From Nitrosotalea devaniterrae (GTDB lineage Archaea; Thermoproteota; Nitrososphaeria; Nitrososphaerales; Nitrosopumilaceae): a stretch of DNA of 64,000 nucleotides. The stretch covers positions 1,294,451 to 1,358,450 of the forward strand of contig LN890280.1 of the NCBI GenBank assembly GCA_900065925.1, in the 5' to 3' direction. A model generated the notes under the pieces. The model was not told the DNA's origin. It saw nothing but the letters and a program-made list of their open reading frames with translations, and made no database searches. The first letter of the stretch is position 1; the number at the start of each line of letters is the position of its first letter. Positions 45,101 through 56,998 of the stretch are shown here, in pieces. Both the position numbers and the translations under genes were made by a program.

Positions 45101-47856
45101 CAAGAAATTGTTTTTGTATCACCCACAGTCTGAACAGTTCCATCCGTAGTGACATCGAATACTGCCGGTACAGATTCTTTTATTGTAACATTTGTAGCAT
45201 TTGTAAAGGATGCCACATCTATTTTTACATTAAACAAGTTTGGATTGCTTTTTGGATCAATCTTGCTCTGAGCTGTTCTTACTATATCAAACGCAAAATT
45301 ATTTTGTACGAGAAATGATGTAGAGAAATTAGTGTTGATAGAATTTTCCTTTGCAGATACATTTACAGTGTAATTTCCTTCTGATGCAGTACGATATTGT
45401 GCATCATATAATCCACATTCTGAACCTTGGATGATTCCATTTTCTGATGATAGTAAAGTGGTCGTAGAATCAGGTGACACAATATTCATCGATACATCGG
45501 CATTGCAGACAGGGCTACCGTGACTGTCCAGTACTACAATTGTCATGTTTGCCATTTGTCCTGGCCTGTAGATGCTCCTGTCAGTGTTGACAGAAACAAG
45601 GCCCCATGCGTATTGCTCTTGTGTGGTGTATGTTTTGCCATTTTTAACCAGAGTTGTTTGGATTGTATACATTCCAGGTTTTCCAAATCGTTTTGATGGT
45701 ATCTTGATGTCAAATTGTCCTTCCTTTAGTTTTGTAAATTGCACATTGACTGGAATTTGAGTTCCATTTGGTGCCAAGATTTTTACAGATATTGTAGAAT
45801 TCTTTTCATTCCAGATGTTTTGCTGTATTGTTTGTCTGATTTCGGTTCGTATCTTTTTCAAATCAGAATCTTTGAAGACTTTGAATACAAATTCGGGATT
45901 TTCTCCAATAGAATAACTTGCCTTGGTGTTTTTGATTGTCGGTACCACCTGCATTGTACTGATTGCAGTGCTGTTTGTACTATTATTCAAAGACATCACG
46001 ATAGAATCAGTCATTTGCAGGCCCTCATCTAACATGGTATTTTGATTTGCAGTCTTGGTATTTTGTTGGTATATTTTTGATATTTGTTCTGGACCAAGCA
46101 CATCCTTGTAGAAATTGACATTTTGTATGTCTCCTGAGAACTTGTCCATCACAGAAGATCGTGTTGGGTTGATAGATGCTCCTATTACCACATCATAATT
46201 AGATGATATCTCATCAGGATTTACTGGCACTAGGTGTCCATCGTCAGATACTGTCAAGACTCCTTGTAGATTGTATGATGATTGCAAGGTTCCGTTAACA
46301 TACAGACTAATTGATGTTCCATTGTAAACACCTGCCAAGTATGTCCAGCTGTTTTCAGGTATGGACAAAGTAGAATTGATGGTACTCCATCGCACACCAT
46401 CAAATATAGAAAATGTTGCAGCCCTAACTGGTGGAATGTTGTTGTTAAGATCTAACGCAAATTGATTTGTCTTTGATATTACTGCAAATACAGGAGAGCC
46501 TTGGGAGTAATCAGGTTTTACCCATGCCGATATTGTGAAATTCTTGAGAACATTTGTAGAGTTAAGGCTTTGGCGAATGTAGCCATTTCCTTGTAGTTTC
46601 AAGGTATTGTTTTGAATTTTGGTTTTTCCCACGGTATCATTATCAGATGCAAAACTCCAAGATTTTGTTGCATTTGGAAGGGGTATTCCAATCTTGGTTG
46701 CCTTCACAGAGTCAGATATTGTCAAATCTGTAGAGAGACTAGAGTTACCAGTCATAACAAAAGCAGTTTCATTGTGCGATATTGTCACGTTACTACCAAT
46801 TCCAAGAGAGTCTAACGCAATGTTACTGCCAATTAGACCTGATGTATTATTTTGTAAAATGGTAGAATTTTCATAAATTCCAATAGCATCAGACAGGTCA
46901 TGAGACAAACTATGTGATTCCGTAGAATTGGTTAGATTTTCTGCAACAAGACCGGTTGATAATGCAGGCAAGTCATAGTTTGTTGTCCCGTTGTTAGATT
47001 GTGTAGAATTTGTCTCATTGATGTTATTCAGAGTTGAATTAATTACACTTGGTGTGATACCATCTGATAAAGTATTATTTGTCGAGTTGAAAGGTTCTGC
47101 AAAGGCCATTCCCCAATATCTTTGTCCTAGTGCAAAGGGAGTAAGAGTTACAGACGATAACAATATTACAATAAAGAAGATTGATAAAAATTTTGTATTT
47201 TTTAATTTTATTTTTTCATTCTTGCCAGATACAAGAACAAACATGACAATGCATGAAAATAGTAATAGTGTCGCTAGTTCATTTTCATCTGTTACATCAA
47301 GTCCTGAAATTTGTGTTGTGTTGATTGTAGTGTCTTTTTTGTATAGAGCGTCAAAGAAATACGGTATCATAATTTGTGATTCTATTGACTTTGTTAATTT
47401 GGATAGATCTTGTACCAAGACAGAATTCAAATCATGGTTGAAAAGCAATATGTTGTTCAATCCTGTATCAGTTTCAAATTGTGTAAATTCATCAGTGATT
47501 GACATCATGACGTTATGTGATTCAAAAATAAGATCAGTTCTTGCTTTCTTTGGTTTTTTTGTAGATATGTTTTCAAAGTCTCCAGATAAAATTTGTTTTA
47601 GGTCAGCATGTGTATCAGTGTAAAGTTCATTTTCAGAATCGTCAAGTTTAGATCGTTTCGGTTTTTTCATGATAGCTGAATTTTCATTTTGTGGATCATC
47701 AGAATCATACACTTGTCCATTTTTTTGAAAAGTAAACAAGCTCAGATAATTATATGAAATGTAATTAGAGTTGTACTTGACTGCCCCCATGCTGGCACAT
47801 GTAAGCAACATTACTCCACAGAAAAATAACATGAAAAACGAAAATTTGCTATTCAT
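39190..47856 (-). CDS. Giant secreted repeat protein (2,888 residues)
   Basis: This is one continuous frame. Residues 1-30 are a first hydrophobic signal. Residues 30-190 are charged (KKPKRSK, KKPKKARTD). A second and third hydrophobic segment lie at about 190-245, the last looking like another signal ending in PFALGQ. Then come a LamG-like domain (about 399-605), an MG2-like domain (about 745-840), and two long near-identical units (about 1267-1634 and 1717-2080). These are separated by short linkers of the type SLSDNISISEQV and followed by more such repeats. A Ser/Gly-rich linker lies at 2365-2405, followed by C-terminal beta domains. It is likely an adhesin or S-layer-associated giant protein. 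No C-terminal anchor was seen. Confidence 0.85.
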   Translation of the reverse strand: MNSKFSFFMLFFCGVMLLTCASMGAVKYNSNYISYNYLSLFTFQKNGQVYDSDDPQNENSAIMKKPKRSKLDDSENELYTDTHADLKQILSGDFENISTKKPKKARTDLIFESHNVMMSITDEFTQFETDTGLNNILLFNHDLNSVLVQDLSKLTKSIESQIMIPYFFDALYKKDTTINTTQISGLDVTDENELATLLLFSCIVMFVLVSGKNEKIKLKNTKFLSIFFIVILLSSVTLTPFALGQRYWGMAFAEPFNSTNNTLSDGITPSVINSTLNNINETNSTQSNNGTTNYDLPALSTGLVAENLTNSTESHSLSHDLSDAIGIYENSTILQNNTSGLIGSNIALDSLGIGSNVTISHNETAFVMTGNSSLSTDLTISDSVKATKIGIPLPNATKSWSFASDNDTVGKTKIQNNTLKLQGNGYIRQSLNSTNVLKNFTISAWVKPDYSQGSPVFAVISKTNQFALDLNNNIPPVRAATFSIFDGVRWSTINSTLSIPENSWTYLAGVYNGTSISLYVNGTLQSSYNLQGVLTVSDDGHLVPVNPDEISSNYDVVIGASINPTRSSVMDKFSGDIQNVNFYKDVLGPEQISKIYQQNTKTANQNTMLDEGLQMTDSIVMSLNNSTNSTAISTMQVVPTIKNTKASYSIGENPEFVFKVFKDSDLKKIRTEIRQTIQQNIWNEKNSTISVKILAPNGTQIPVNVQFTKLKEGQFDIKIPSKRFGKPGMYTIQTTLVKNGKTYTTQEQYAWGLVSVNTDRSIYRPGQMANMTIVVLDSHGSPVCNADVSMNIVSPDSTTTLLSSENGIIQGSECGLYDAQYRTASEGNYTVNVSAKENSINTNFSTSFLVQNNFAFDIVRTAQSKIDPKSNPNLFNVKIDVASFTNATNVTIKESVPAVFDVTTDGTVQTVGDTKTISWNRDLVANKTSAQYSYSVPMIFPQLYALGPAKISYGNNIFVESRQWFVANDPPADTIQFDGVPTSQGFSTTATNTEKNMSFTIGSNPNRLLLVQVAVNSASATITAFWKGIQLTPIGTGNQNTTKTVKFFYLVNPPAGTDNIVVDTSTNTKGVVGAYSLYGVDQTTPVIKSGTNTKATSAAPGITLTNSKANSLLIDLAENTAAVFDTSSCATCTIAWNNNGGASTIQAGSQWVRTTTAGASTAFSWTLASSKPWIMTGVEVVPAGIMGQNETMNISEQINMTTNKILADSVLMNDQISASRLVNASEISDNIGISEQLSANRTRHLSLSDNISISEQVTTLHFNEHYYDGLPVTVTTISTSLASFTPGISAGDNLIIVSAQFNASSTTPLTTVSSGNLQLKKNGVTLTSNPFDINIEGDLSGTEQASTVLLYKDTGASANPTYDVTALASQTISGEVKILVIHEAPNSSFGNSTVVALPSAKSTLFSHTSSVPSGDNLVIAEINLHDTGASRTFAAGALTIDRSGNTLSSNVNTVKLDVSTGVITSHSILLIASDTNAPANPTYDITTDPSNTGVNGQAQVFVIQGLKYSFVNGAKITTVGTSDTQLASGNILTNGANDKIATIAAVETIATTSVRTISPGGMKLSVGGVVQSTNEFGMDLKASGIPFRDHVLLDSNNNFGQNPIFNVTEAQSNPSGITAAANIATIDLNVRSTSLTDNMEMTELVNATGIKSKSLFDTVGISEQISRSRLVNTALSTDQVSISDQVSAMRIAKLSLSDSLTISEHNTELRFNDHYYDGLPVTITISATNMARYTPEIPAGDNIIIVSAQFDGSATSSITTVSGGNLQLKKNGVTLTSNPFDINIEGDLSGTKQASTVLLYKDTGASANPTYDVTALASQTISGEVKILVIHEAPNSSFGNSTVVALPSAKSTLFSHTSSVPSGDNLVLAEINLHNTVSGTRTFAAGALTIDRSGNILSSNENAFTLDGSSAVINSHSVLLIASDTNAPANPTYDITTDPSNTGVNGQAQVFVIHGLKYSFVDGSNTALTTTDTTLATNSITTNGNIDTIASIAAVETKDTGTTVKTISPGSMKIVNGSTVLASNEFGIELKSSGTQFRDHVLLDSNNNFGQNPTFGVTEAQSTASGVNGETKVVLIDLSSKSIGLTDSMSMSIVPSFGKSVSVSDSVGMSETMSTSSGPSVSVSDSVTMSESVATKHNVVLNRSDNVTTSDGIEVTKGGSNQVIIGDTTQAVTIQSGKTDLLISDNDTALSTVNIPSNVSTATLNYSKIASTNSSSTTIGIVNSLEIKKDLDGNGVSDIQVMLPTNITINGDSSWKGDITVPTVTSAPTIPITEGQTITVSKTIEIGSSKVSLSFDKAVRILFIGESGKKVGYFNSNTSFTEITQACSDDTQTTNDGLASGGNCKIDVGNDLVIWTKHFTGFSTFTTASSSSSASSTLGGGSSGGGSTGAATSGVGASSSSSNEGGEGPYLKIQKISYDICDKQVVQVQIGTDVNSTNPMVIIRTSLTGVVYATLVSEQPYEKENVNATVRQLVYEASVSPQEKSFEVLALESVGHNVFSVGKTVDVTGCSANFDFTHIGPMMTPTEIDTSAPKIFDVKLQAGNKTKILSSEDNIFTDSQPLSVFAIVDSNAALDNMELRFTKLGDDVSNYQIITMTATPLQISNTTYILSGMIPKEMLQSPSISYWVYVKNSVGKTSESDHYDIGVKPSYAVKGKLEFDLKRQNRAEGSTGTPIAYFTNYSDGPLYGTVSLIVNGTVVYTSPVQEFGENQTAVPLEWKTQTLGDTVTHQLYVVAKFYGKSIISDTQQVTTFHATKSVPISLSPINIDMLKDKGGNVIASPQILYASYAHTDSENFKVIAPDGTCVIGLIGCLVTSSTNGTQQYSSIKIGDQNYRVRYFEGSTLERFTISSVDPIVGQWHVEIDSNGKPQHNVITDNVSLDIKYFDTK
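41690..42726 (-). repeat. Long repeat, copy 2, in the giant gene
   Basis: Near-identical to copy 1 at about 43040-44073, offset by 1,347-1,350 bases. Tracts such as those around 42301-42466 and 43648-43813 agree almost base for base. Boundaries are approximate. The unit codes for roughly 350 residues ending near HYYDGLPV. Confidence 0.8.
43040..44073 (-). repeat. Long repeat, copy 1, in the giant gene
   Basis: The partner of the repeat at 41690-42726. The two halves have begun to diverge at the ends, while the middle (ASANPTYDVTALASQ, SGEVKILVIHEAPNSSFG) is the same. This suggests recent duplication or gene conversion within the gene. Confidence 0.8.
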
Positions 47857-47954
47857 TGTATTTACCCACCGAAAGTTTTACCAAACCGTCACATGTTCTA
47901 TAATTTGAGAATATCCCCAGATAAGAAAATTCATTATAGAATGCTTGTCTTAGC

Positions 47955-48047
47955 CTATCTGGCATAATCAATTTTGTTCGTAAAGACCATTAAGTGGGTT
48001 GGAATTTCACAGGGCATATCAAATCCATTATGGTAATTTGTGAACAT
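47955..48047 (-). CDS. Possible 30-residue peptide or gene remnant
   Basis: From an ATG at 48047 a short frame reads MFTNYHNGFDMPCEIPTHLM and ends KIDYAR. The open frame extends upstream to about 48083 with further Cys- and His-containing residues (EGCHNGSS). It looks like coding sequence of a small metal-binding protein, but no good start is visible. It may be a decayed gene. The rest of the 295-base spacer shows no gene and contains a CCAGATA/TATCTGG inverted repeat near 47910-47962. Confidence 0.3.
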   Translation of the reverse strand: MFTNYHNGFDMPCEIPTHLMVFTNKIDYAR

Positions 48048-48151
48048 GGAGGATCCATTGTGGCATCCTTCCGGGACGCCTAATTAGACATAATCTGCGT
48101 TAACAGGACATTGCCAAACCAGTATTTTTCTGCAAAATCAAAAAAAAGAAT

Positions 48152-48283
48152 TTACGATACGAGTGGTCTTCCGCATTTTGAGCATTTTACATGAAACATT
48201 TCCATGTATACCTGTTGTTTTGTGTCAACTTCAACACATTGCTTCCCACCTTCCTTGCATAGATGACAAAATTCTTGTTTCAT
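48152..48283 (-). CDS. Mini zinc-ribbon protein (43 residues)
   Basis: From the ATG at 48283 the product has CHLC at residues 6-9 and CSKC near 34, with a Cys at 16 and a hydrophobic strand between (VYMEMFHVK). It is a single zinc ribbon with an acidic centre. Composition and ligand spacing argue for a real gene. The function is unknown. Confidence 0.6.
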   Translation of the reverse strand: MKQEFCHLCKEGGKQCVEVDTKQQVYMEMFHVKCSKCGRPLVS

Positions 48284-48366
48284 GTTATAATATGGAATTT
48301 CAAAGATATAAGATTAAAGCAAAAAAGTTTAGTACCAGATATTTTTACGGGATGTAATTCACAAAA

Positions 48367-48600
48367 TTACTTTACATATTTTTCCATGACGGCTTGCTCA
48401 CCAATGCTTTGTATTTCATTTAGGAGTTCGTCCAAGAGTGTAAGGCTTTGCATGATTAGTTCTTTTGTCAACTTGCCAGTTGCTGTCTTGTTTTTTAGTA
48501 CCAATTTTTCATTATACGCAAAACTTGAAAGACTGATGCTATCCTGCATGTTCAGGCCCACATAGAACTTTACATAATCAGAGACAGTCCTAATTCCCAT
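48367..48600 (-). CDS. Small protein of unknown function
   Basis: The 77-residue product has a helical C-terminal half (KELIMQSLTLLDELLNEIQS) and an N-terminal beta-type part. I recognise no family. It lies between the mini zinc ribbon and the integral membrane protein on the same strand. The functional context is unclear. Confidence 0.6.
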   Translation of the reverse strand: MGIRTVSDYVKFYVGLNMQDSISLSSFAYNEKLVLKNKTATGKLTKELIMQSLTLLDELLNEIQSIGEQAVMEKYVK

Positions 48601-48667
48601 GTCAAAAGTATGATTTCCCAGTATTTGATTCAGTCGTCCAAGAGATGACCAGCCTTTGAATGCCCAC

Positions 48668-49471
48668 TTATCGAAGACTTTCTCTATCCTTGTAGGAATT
48701 CATTTTATTGCCAAATATCTTGATGTTATCATAGATTCCAAAAGAGAACAAGAGGTATGACCATAAAAATAGAATATCAACAGGGTGTCCAGTATAGTAC
48801 GAATCATCAAGTGAAAAGTATTGAAAACCTGTATCTGCTGCCACTTCTAACAATATGGCAACAAACATCAGAGTCCAAAGAAAGTTCACCTTGCCTCCAA
48901 GAAATAGCCGTATTCCTACAATTGCAGGCACCAATACTATGGAATCAGATACTGGATAAATTGCGCCCAAGATGATTGAAAACTGGTCTTCATCAGTACT
49001 ATTCTCAAGTGTCCAATACAAATCTGGCACAAGGACTGCAATTGCAACAAGTGAGGATAAAATTATCATCTTTTTTGAAATGGCACTTTTAAATGGTTTC
49101 AGATACAAAATTGCAAAAATAAAGTAAGCTGGATATCCTACAATATAGAAAAAGTCTGCCCCTGATGGAAATGTCTTTTCATGGTAGAAAAGTTCTTCAA
49201 CTAGCCATACTTGTTCTGCAATAAACCAACATGCAGAAAATACAGTAAATGCAATCCATGCCTTTCCATGATTTCCAGTTATGCCATGTTTTTTTGCAGA
49301 AATTATTGCCAAAATAAGCATCGACCCAGGTATTGGCACAAAAATCCAGTTTGCAAAAACAATGGCAGTCTCCTTTCCAATATATTCAGCAATCAAAATT
49401 GCAAATCCAGTAACTGTCAGCGAAAAAAGCAAGAACTTTTGGGATTTTAATTTCTCAAGCCGCGCCTGCAA
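48668..49471 (-). CDS. Multi-pass integral membrane protein
   Basis: The 267-residue product (TTG start) shows seven or eight hydrophobic helices and an interhelical motif PSGADFFYIVGYPAYFIF. A second motif is GAIYPVSDSIVLVPAIVG, which carries a P-x-x-D. The paired G-Y-P and Y-P-V-S-D elements resemble archaeal sensor-type membrane domains of unknown ligand. It begins three bases after the end of the gene at 49475, so the two are an operon. There is no catalytic domain, so a receptor or transporter role stays open. Confidence 0.72.
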   Translation of the reverse strand: MQARLEKLKSQKFLLFSLTVTGFAILIAEYIGKETAIVFANWIFVPIPGSMLILAIISAKKHGITGNHGKAWIAFTVFSACWFIAEQVWLVEELFYHEKTFPSGADFFYIVGYPAYFIFAILYLKPFKSAISKKMIILSSLVAIAVLVPDLYWTLENSTDEDQFSIILGAIYPVSDSIVLVPAIVGIRLFLGGKVNFLWTLMFVAILLEVAADTGFQYFSLDDSYYTGHPVDILFLWSYLLFSFGIYDNIKIFGNKMNSYKDRESLR

Positions 49472-49474
49472 TTT

Positions 49475-49750
49475 CTATTCACTGATTTTTATGATAAACT
49501 GTGAAATGTCTTCTTGCGCGCCTGTTTCTGCAAGATATTTTTTAATTGATTCAATTATGATTACATGATTTGGACCATACAGTTCCTCTAGCACATGTGC
49601 CAAGTATTCCGGTTTTTCGTAACAATCTGCAAGATAACAGCCATAATCTTCGTAGAGTTTGCCTAGCACTTCATCGTATGTTGCTTTGCCCACTTCAAGC
49701 AATGTTTTCTCTATTGCCAAAACAACAAGTGCCTTTCTTGCTTCGTTCAT
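49475..49750 (-). CDS. Small helical Nitrososphaeria-type protein
   Basis: From the ATG at 49750 the product has 91 residues. It shares with the protein at 12989 a helix (LAIEKTLLEVGKATYDEVLG), a core YLADCYEKPEYLAHVLEEL and a C-terminal helix. These proteins resemble the uncharacterised thaumarchaeal output-domain (NitrOD) group; I place them there only tentatively. It is coupled to the membrane protein downstream, which suggests that the pair may act as sensor and output module. Confidence 0.65.
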   Translation of the reverse strand: MNEARKALVVLAIEKTLLEVGKATYDEVLGKLYEDYGCYLADCYEKPEYLAHVLEELYGPNHVIIIESIKKYLAETGAQEDISQFIIKISE

Positions 49751-49887
49751 GGATCTTTCTATCAAACATGTCATGTAGATCCTGATAAATCATCCCATCC
49801 AAAAAGAATATTTTCTGTACGGGATACGCAAAATTATTTTTCAATTATAGTTTACACTAGAAAAATCAAAACACAAAAAAATCTATT

Positions 49888-50019
49888 CTAGTTTGATCTT
49901 TTTCCATGAGAACTGGACTTGGGTCCAGACCTTACATGGAAGTTAAGACAGCACTTGCATTCCTTTTGGACGCATTCCTGTTCTGTATAATGTCCACATA
50001 TGCCACAGTCGCAGTGCAT
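49888..50019 (-). CDS. Cys-rich mini protein (43 residues)
   Basis: The first half of this frame from the ATG at 50019 is dense in ligands: HCDCGICGH, then EC and KCCLNFH. Seven Cys and up to three His in 28 residues resemble a metallothionein- or knot-type metal binder. The tail is basic and Ser-rich. It is the last gene before the rRNA genes. Function unknown, but such a density is hard to explain by chance. Confidence 0.65.
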   Translation of the reverse strand: MHCDCGICGHYTEQECVQKECKCCLNFHVRSGPKSSSHGKRSN

Positions 50020-50125
50020 ATGGATCCTTTCTACGCTACTCAATTTCTTACTATATTGATGCAAACCAAGATAAAAATGATCGCTCTATAGTCTACACTA
50101 GGTACAATTTTGCATATAGAAAATT

Positions 50126-50134
50126 GAAAAAAAG
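50126..50134 (-). terminator. T-tract after the 23S rRNA
   Basis: On the minus strand, seven consecutive T (plus-strand A-run at 50127-50133) follow the 23S 3' flank about 40 bases after the mature end. They probably end the rRNA transcript. Confidence 0.5.
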
Positions 50135-50151
50135 AGATGACGTATGATTGT

Positions 50152-50164
50152 GTCGTGTATAGTC
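50152..50164 (-). repeat. 23S processing stem, 3' side
   Basis: The 13-base segment GTCGTGTATAGTC on the plus strand is an exact inverted repeat of 53199-53211 (GACTATACACGAC). The two flank the 23S gene and can form the long stem from which archaeal rRNA is cut, normally at a bulge-helix-bulge. Confidence 0.7.
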
Positions 50165-50171
50165 TCTATGT

Positions 50172-53191
<3,020 letters not shown>

Positions 53192-53198
53192 ATTACAC

Positions 53199-53211
53199 GA
53201 CTATACACGAC
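53199..53211 (-). repeat. 23S processing stem, 5' side
   Basis: This is the complement of the 13-base segment at 50152-50164. It lies about eight bases outside the predicted mature 5' end of 23S. Confidence 0.7.
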
Positions 53212-53289
53212 GATCATCGCTAGTCCCGGGTTAGGGGTACCAGCTACGTCCTTCACCGAACAATTTCTTGTCCAGTTGCATCTTTTTTT

Positions 53290-53303
53290 TTGAAGAAAGT
53301 GTG
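53290..53303 (-). repeat. 16S processing stem, 3' side
   Basis: TTGAAGAAAGTGTG at 53290-53303 on the plus strand is an exact inverted repeat of CACACTTTCTTCAA at 54875-54888. The 14-base pairs enclose 16S and extend inward with CCAATT/AATTGG. This fits the archaeal 16S processing stem. Confidence 0.7.
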
Positions 53304-53330
53304 GACAACCCACACAACCCAATTATGTTT

Positions 53331-54802
<1,472 letters not shown>

Positions 54803-54874
54803 GTTTTGTTCGTACATATTTCAGTACGCGTCGAAGTAAGACGTAAATTTTTTATTGGAAATTGGTGGATTGCA

Positions 54875-54888
54875 CACACTTTCTTCAA
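54875..54888 (-). repeat. 16S processing stem, 5' side
   Basis: CACACTTTCTTCAA pairs exactly with 53290-53303. It lies about 73 bases before the mature 16S 5' end, in the leader. Confidence 0.7.
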
Positions 54889-55026
54889 ACTTCGGATAAG
54901 ATCTTTTGATCAAACCCACATGTTGTATGCGTAACTGGAGGCCTGTGAATCACAAACTGGTACATCACCAAACATCATCACAAGCGCCGCCTTGCTGTTA
55001 CGTATGCAAAAAGGGGATCAAATAGA

Positions 55027-55038
55027 AATAATATAAAC
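55027..55038 (-). promoter_or_regulatory. rRNA operon promoter (TATA box)
   Basis: On the minus strand the element GGTTTATATTATT is a strong archaeal TATA box. It predicts a transcription start near 55003 and a leader of about 200 bases before 16S. Within that leader lie the 16S processing stem and a small CGTAC/GTACG hairpin next to the mature end. The rest of the 310-base spacer holds no gene. Confidence 0.55.
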
Positions 55039-55111
55039 CATGCACAAAACTTGCTTTTTTTACAATTTTTTTCCGATCACTAATATTAAACAGACTGGTA
55101 ATTGTATTTGA

Positions 55112-56422
55112 TTGCCTTCTGCTTTAGACACGTACAAAAAACGCACAAAAAAGTCTGCCAAAATATTTGAGAGATCAAAAAAACTCCACATCAACGGCGT
55201 ATCACACAACATACGATTTTTTGAGCCATATCCATTTGTTACAAAGTCCGCAAGAGGAACACATCTAGTAGATGTAGATGGCAACAAGTATACAGATTAT
55301 TGGATGGGCCATTGGAGCCTGATTTTGGGACATGCCGCACCAAAGGTTGCAGATAAAGTCAGAAAACAAATCAACAGTTGTTGGATGCATGGAACAGTAA
55401 ATGAGAATACAATTGAATTCTCAGAAGTTATACAACAAGCAGTTCCAGTTGCAGAAAAGATTCGTTATGTCTCAACAGGTACTGAGGCCACAATGTATGC
55501 AACAAGAATTGCAAGGGCAAAGACTGGGAAAAAAATAATTGCGAAAATTGATGGTGGCTGGCACGGATATACAACGGATTTACTAAAGTCAGTCAATTAT
55601 CCATTTGACCAGCCAGAGAGTGCAGGACTAACAGATGAATCCAATATAGTTTCAATCCCGTACAATAATTTAGAAAAATCAATATCAATTTTAGAATCTG
55701 TGAAAAATGATCTTGCTGGAGTCATAATAGAACCAGTTCTAGGAGGCGCAGGCTGCATCCCTGCAACAAAAGAATACTTGACAGGAATCCAGGAGTTTGT
55801 TCACAGAAATAATGCACTATACATCCTAGATGAGATCGTCACTGGTTTTAGGTTCAGATTTGGATGTCTTTACAAAACAATGAACCTTGACCCAGATATT
55901 GTGACACTAGGAAAAATTGTCGGTGGCGGATTTCCAATTGGAGTAATTTGCGGAAAAGATGAAATCATGAAAATTACAGATACAAATTCAAACAAAAGAC
56001 TTGACAGGTCATATATTGGAGGCGGAACATTTTCTGCAAATCCAATGACAATGACTTCTGGAAAAGCAATGCTGAAATTTTTAAAGAAAAATTCAAGCCC
56101 AGTCTACAAAAAGATTGGCAAGCTAGGTGAAGAAGCAAGAAAGGGACTAGCAAAAATATTCCAAGATAAAGTTACAGTAACTGGCATGGGTTCTTTATTT
56201 ATGCCACATTTTCGAGCAAATGGAATAACACATGTCACAAACGCAGAAGAGGCGGCAATGTGCGATACCCAGACACTGAAGAGATACCACTTTGAACTGA
56301 TTGCAAAAAATAGAATATTTTTCCTCCCAGGAAAGCTTGGTGCCATATCTTACGTGCATTCAGAGTCAGACATCAAGAACCTGCTTGAAGCTTCAAAGAA
56401 ATTCGCGGTTTCGTTAAAATAA
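55112..56422 (+). CDS. Glutamate-1-semialdehyde aminomutase-like class III aminotransferase
   Basis: The 436-residue product is a PLP enzyme of fold type I. Key spots are [14 protein letters not shown] at the start, [28 protein letters not shown] with the PLP-binding Asp, and the Schiff-base Lys268 in [13 protein letters not shown]. These fit glutamate-1-semialdehyde 2,1-aminomutase and its relatives, which make 5-aminolevulinate for heme and cobalamin. Some motifs differ from standard HemL (for example GGWHGYTTD), so a related aminotransferase cannot be excluded. The TTG at 55112 is about 20-30 bases after a TATA-like element, so leaderless. It is not in an operon with other heme genes. Confidence 0.82.
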   Translation: MPSALDTYKKRTKKSAKIFERSKKLHINGVSHNIRFFEPYPFVTKSARGTHLVDVDGNKYTDYWMGHWSLILGHAAPKVADKVRKQINSCWMHGTVNENTIEFSEVIQQAVPVAEKIRYVSTGTEATMYATRIARAKTGKKIIAKIDGGWHGYTTDLLKSVNYPFDQPESAGLTDESNIVSIPYNNLEKSISILESVKNDLAGVIIEPVLGGAGCIPATKEYLTGIQEFVHRNNALYILDEIVTGFRFRFGCLYKTMNLDPDIVTLGKIVGGGFPIGVICGKDEIMKITDTNSNKRLDRSYIGGGTFSANPMTMTSGKAMLKFLKKNSSPVYKKIGKLGEEARKGLAKIFQDKVTVTGMGSLFMPHFRANGITHVTNAEEAAMCDTQTLKRYHFELIAKNRIFFLPGKLGAISYVHSESDIKNLLEASKKFAVSLK

Positions 56423-56463
56423 TTAGCCAAACCCATTAACTAGTCAAATAGCAAATTTCAGAC

Positions 56464-56955
56464 ATGCTCAAGATAGCAATAGTTACAGCAATCGTAATTT
56501 TGCTTGCTCCAATGGCATCATCATCTTTTGCCCAAGAATACAAGACATTTCCAAGTGTTGGAAAAGATGCAGGAGATGGAATGACAACATATGATGTCCA
56601 ATATTCCTCAACAAAGGATATCGTAAGTGCATCAGTTAGTGTAAAGGACAAGTCTGTTGACTTTGTACTTGCAGGAAAAACTGACACCAACAGTACACTA
56701 CTCATAAAACTACCAAAGGGCCTGATTAACGGATTCATTGGAGTCTTTGTAGACGGCCAGATAGTGACAAACTACACAACAACAGATGAGACAACAGATA
56801 CACTAGTATCAATACCAATCACACCTCTTACTGAAAACATCTCAATTGTTGGGACAACCGTAGTGCCAGAATTTGGACCCGTTGCTGCCATAGTTTTAGC
56901 AATCTCCATTGTAGCAATAGTGACAGTTACAAGACTTGGACCAATTCGCCTGTAG
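56464..56955 (+). CDS. Secreted PEFG-CTERM protein
   Basis: The 163-residue product has a signal peptide (about 4-22, ending in SFAQ), a small beta domain with YDVQYSSTKDIVSASVSV and TDTNSTLLIKLP, and a C-terminal VPEFGPVAAIVL followed by a hydrophobic stretch and RLGPIRL. This is the standard PEFG-CTERM signal, so it is sorted and anchored at the surface. It is similar in domain type to the C-terminal parts of the proteins at 34871 and 37310. Confidence 0.85.
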   Translation: MLKIAIVTAIVILLAPMASSSFAQEYKTFPSVGKDAGDGMTTYDVQYSSTKDIVSASVSVKDKSVDFVLAGKTDTNSTLLIKLPKGLINGFIGVFVDGQIVTNYTTTDETTDTLVSIPITPLTENISIVGTTVVPEFGPVAAIVLAISIVAIVTVTRLGPIRL

Positions 56956-56998
56956 AAATACAATCTAGTTGGAAAAATCTTTTCTTATTTTATTACAA

